From the NCBI GenBank assembly GCA_016209785.1, contig JACQVM010000237.1, forward strand, positions 1-6,720: 6,720 nt of DNA. Direction: 5' to 3'. This DNA comes from Candidatus Melainabacteria bacterium (lineage in GTDB: Bacteria > Cyanobacteriota > Vampirovibrionia > Obscuribacterales > Obscuribacteraceae). Both the position numbers and the translations under genes were made by a program. Positions 6,148-6,720 of the stretch are shown piece by piece (the stretch's first letter is position 1; every line of letters starts with the position of its first letter). The notes under the pieces are model-generated. The model worked only from the letters and a program-made list of their open reading frames with translations. It was not told the DNA's origin and did not search any database.

Positions 6148-6720
6148 ATGCCATTGCCTTTTAATAAGCTTCAGGTTCTAGATTTTGCCCATCTTTTACC
6201 TGGTGAGCTGTGCTCTACAATACTTACAGATCTAGGGTTCAAAATTATTAGAATTGAGTCTCTTGAGCCAGGACTTGGCCAACGGTTGCCACCCTTAATA
6301 AAGGGTGAAAGTCTTTATTATTGGAGCCTCCATCGAAATAAACGGCGTATTGCGCTTAACCTCAAGAGCAAGGCTGGCATTGAGGTGGTGCGCAAACTTG
6401 CCCGAGAGTCTGACGTTATCCTCGAGAATTTCCGCCCGGGTGTGATGAATCGCTTAGGCATTGGCTACAGCCAGATGCAACGTATAAACAGCAAGCTCAT
6501 TTTTTGCTCTATATCAGGCTATGGACAAAACTCTGCCTGGAGTCAAAGACCTGGGCATGACCTTAACTATGTAGCAGAAGCAGGAATTTTAAGCTTCAAC
6601 CAGACTCCCAACGGACAACCTGTCATGCCTGGTGTCCTTGTGTCGGATTACATGGCTGGCATTTATGCAGCACTGGCAATTGTTAGCGCACTTTATGAGC
6701 GGCAGTGCACAGGACAAGGC
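6148..6720 (+). CDS. CoA-transferase family III protein, alpha-methylacyl-CoA racemase-like (C-terminal part beyond the window)
   Basis: The 191 residues seen are about half of a usual family III (CaiB/BaiF) enzyme, which moves CoA between carboxylic acids or epimerises 2-methylacyl-CoAs in the cytoplasm. Recognisable parts are the N-terminal LQVLDFAHLLPGELCSTILTDLG (Rossmann-like entry of the family), NKRRIALNLKSKAG, LENFRPGVMNRLGIGY, ISGYGQ and RPGHDLNYVAEAGIL. Arg102, His137 and Asp167 have the same spacing (35 and 30) as Arg91, His126 and Asp156 of the Mycobacterium tuberculosis racemase MCR as I recall it. That favours a racemase or epimerase over a formyl-CoA or carnitine-type transferase, where the Asp forms an acyl anhydride. 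The active-site glutamate and the interlocking C-terminal part lie outside the window. The gene is transcribed away from the minus-strand cluster with its own ribosome site. Family assignment is secure; substrate is unknown. Confidence 0.92.
   Translation, partial: MPLPFNKLQVLDFAHLLPGELCSTILTDLGFKIIRIESLEPGLGQRLPPLIKGESLYYWSLHRNKRRIALNLKSKAGIEVVRKLARESDVILENFRPGVMNRLGIGYSQMQRINSKLIFCSISGYGQNSAWSQRPGHDLNYVAEAGILSFNQTPNGQPVMPGVLVSDYMAGIYAALAIVSALYERQCTGQG

Overview
The window holds four protein-coding genes. Three lie head to tail on the minus strand (reading from about 5978 down past position 1), and one lies divergently on the plus strand at the right edge. The outer two genes are cut by the window ends. 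I see no rRNA, tRNA, CRISPR array, insertion sequence or convincing rho-independent terminator.

The first minus-strand gene (5978-1899) encodes a 1359-residue multidomain protein. From the N terminus it has two near-identical LysM-like domains, a Pro/Gly/Ser linker, a helical and coiled-coil stretch, a Gly/Ala-rich hydrophobic core, and a long helical section. At the C terminus it has two related phosphoribosyltransferase-like (PRTase-like) modules. The last module keeps the DD-x3-S-G-x-Q PRPP-loop motif; the one before it has lost the loop. The second gene (1829-393) encodes a Ser/Thr protein kinase with an N-terminal two-helix membrane hairpin, a PH-like domain and a complete C-terminal kinase domain. 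The third (370 to beyond position 1) begins a small membrane protein of unknown function. The gaps of 69 and 22 bases and the shared strand suggest one transcription unit.

On the plus strand, the gene at 6148 is the N-terminal part of a family III CoA-transferase, most like alpha-methylacyl-CoA racemases. The 169-base divergent spacer (5979-6147) carries two different hexamer-N4-hexamer direct repeats, which could be an operator.

The organism is a bacterium of roughly balanced base composition that uses Shine-Dalgarno sites and GTG as well as ATG starts. The membrane-hairpin/PH-like/kinase architecture with an HRDLTPDN catalytic loop, beside large LysM-bearing proteins, resembles what I recall from Obscuribacterales (Vampirovibrionia/Melainabacteria, non-photosynthetic relatives of cyanobacteria). 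That placement is inference and not firm.

How the genes work together is not known. The most interesting reading is a signalling or conflict-type module: a large wall-binding or delivered protein with a C-terminal nucleotide/PRPP-handling effector, co-expressed with a membrane kinase that could sense or regulate it. The CoA-transferase gene looks like ordinary metabolism and is probably unrelated.
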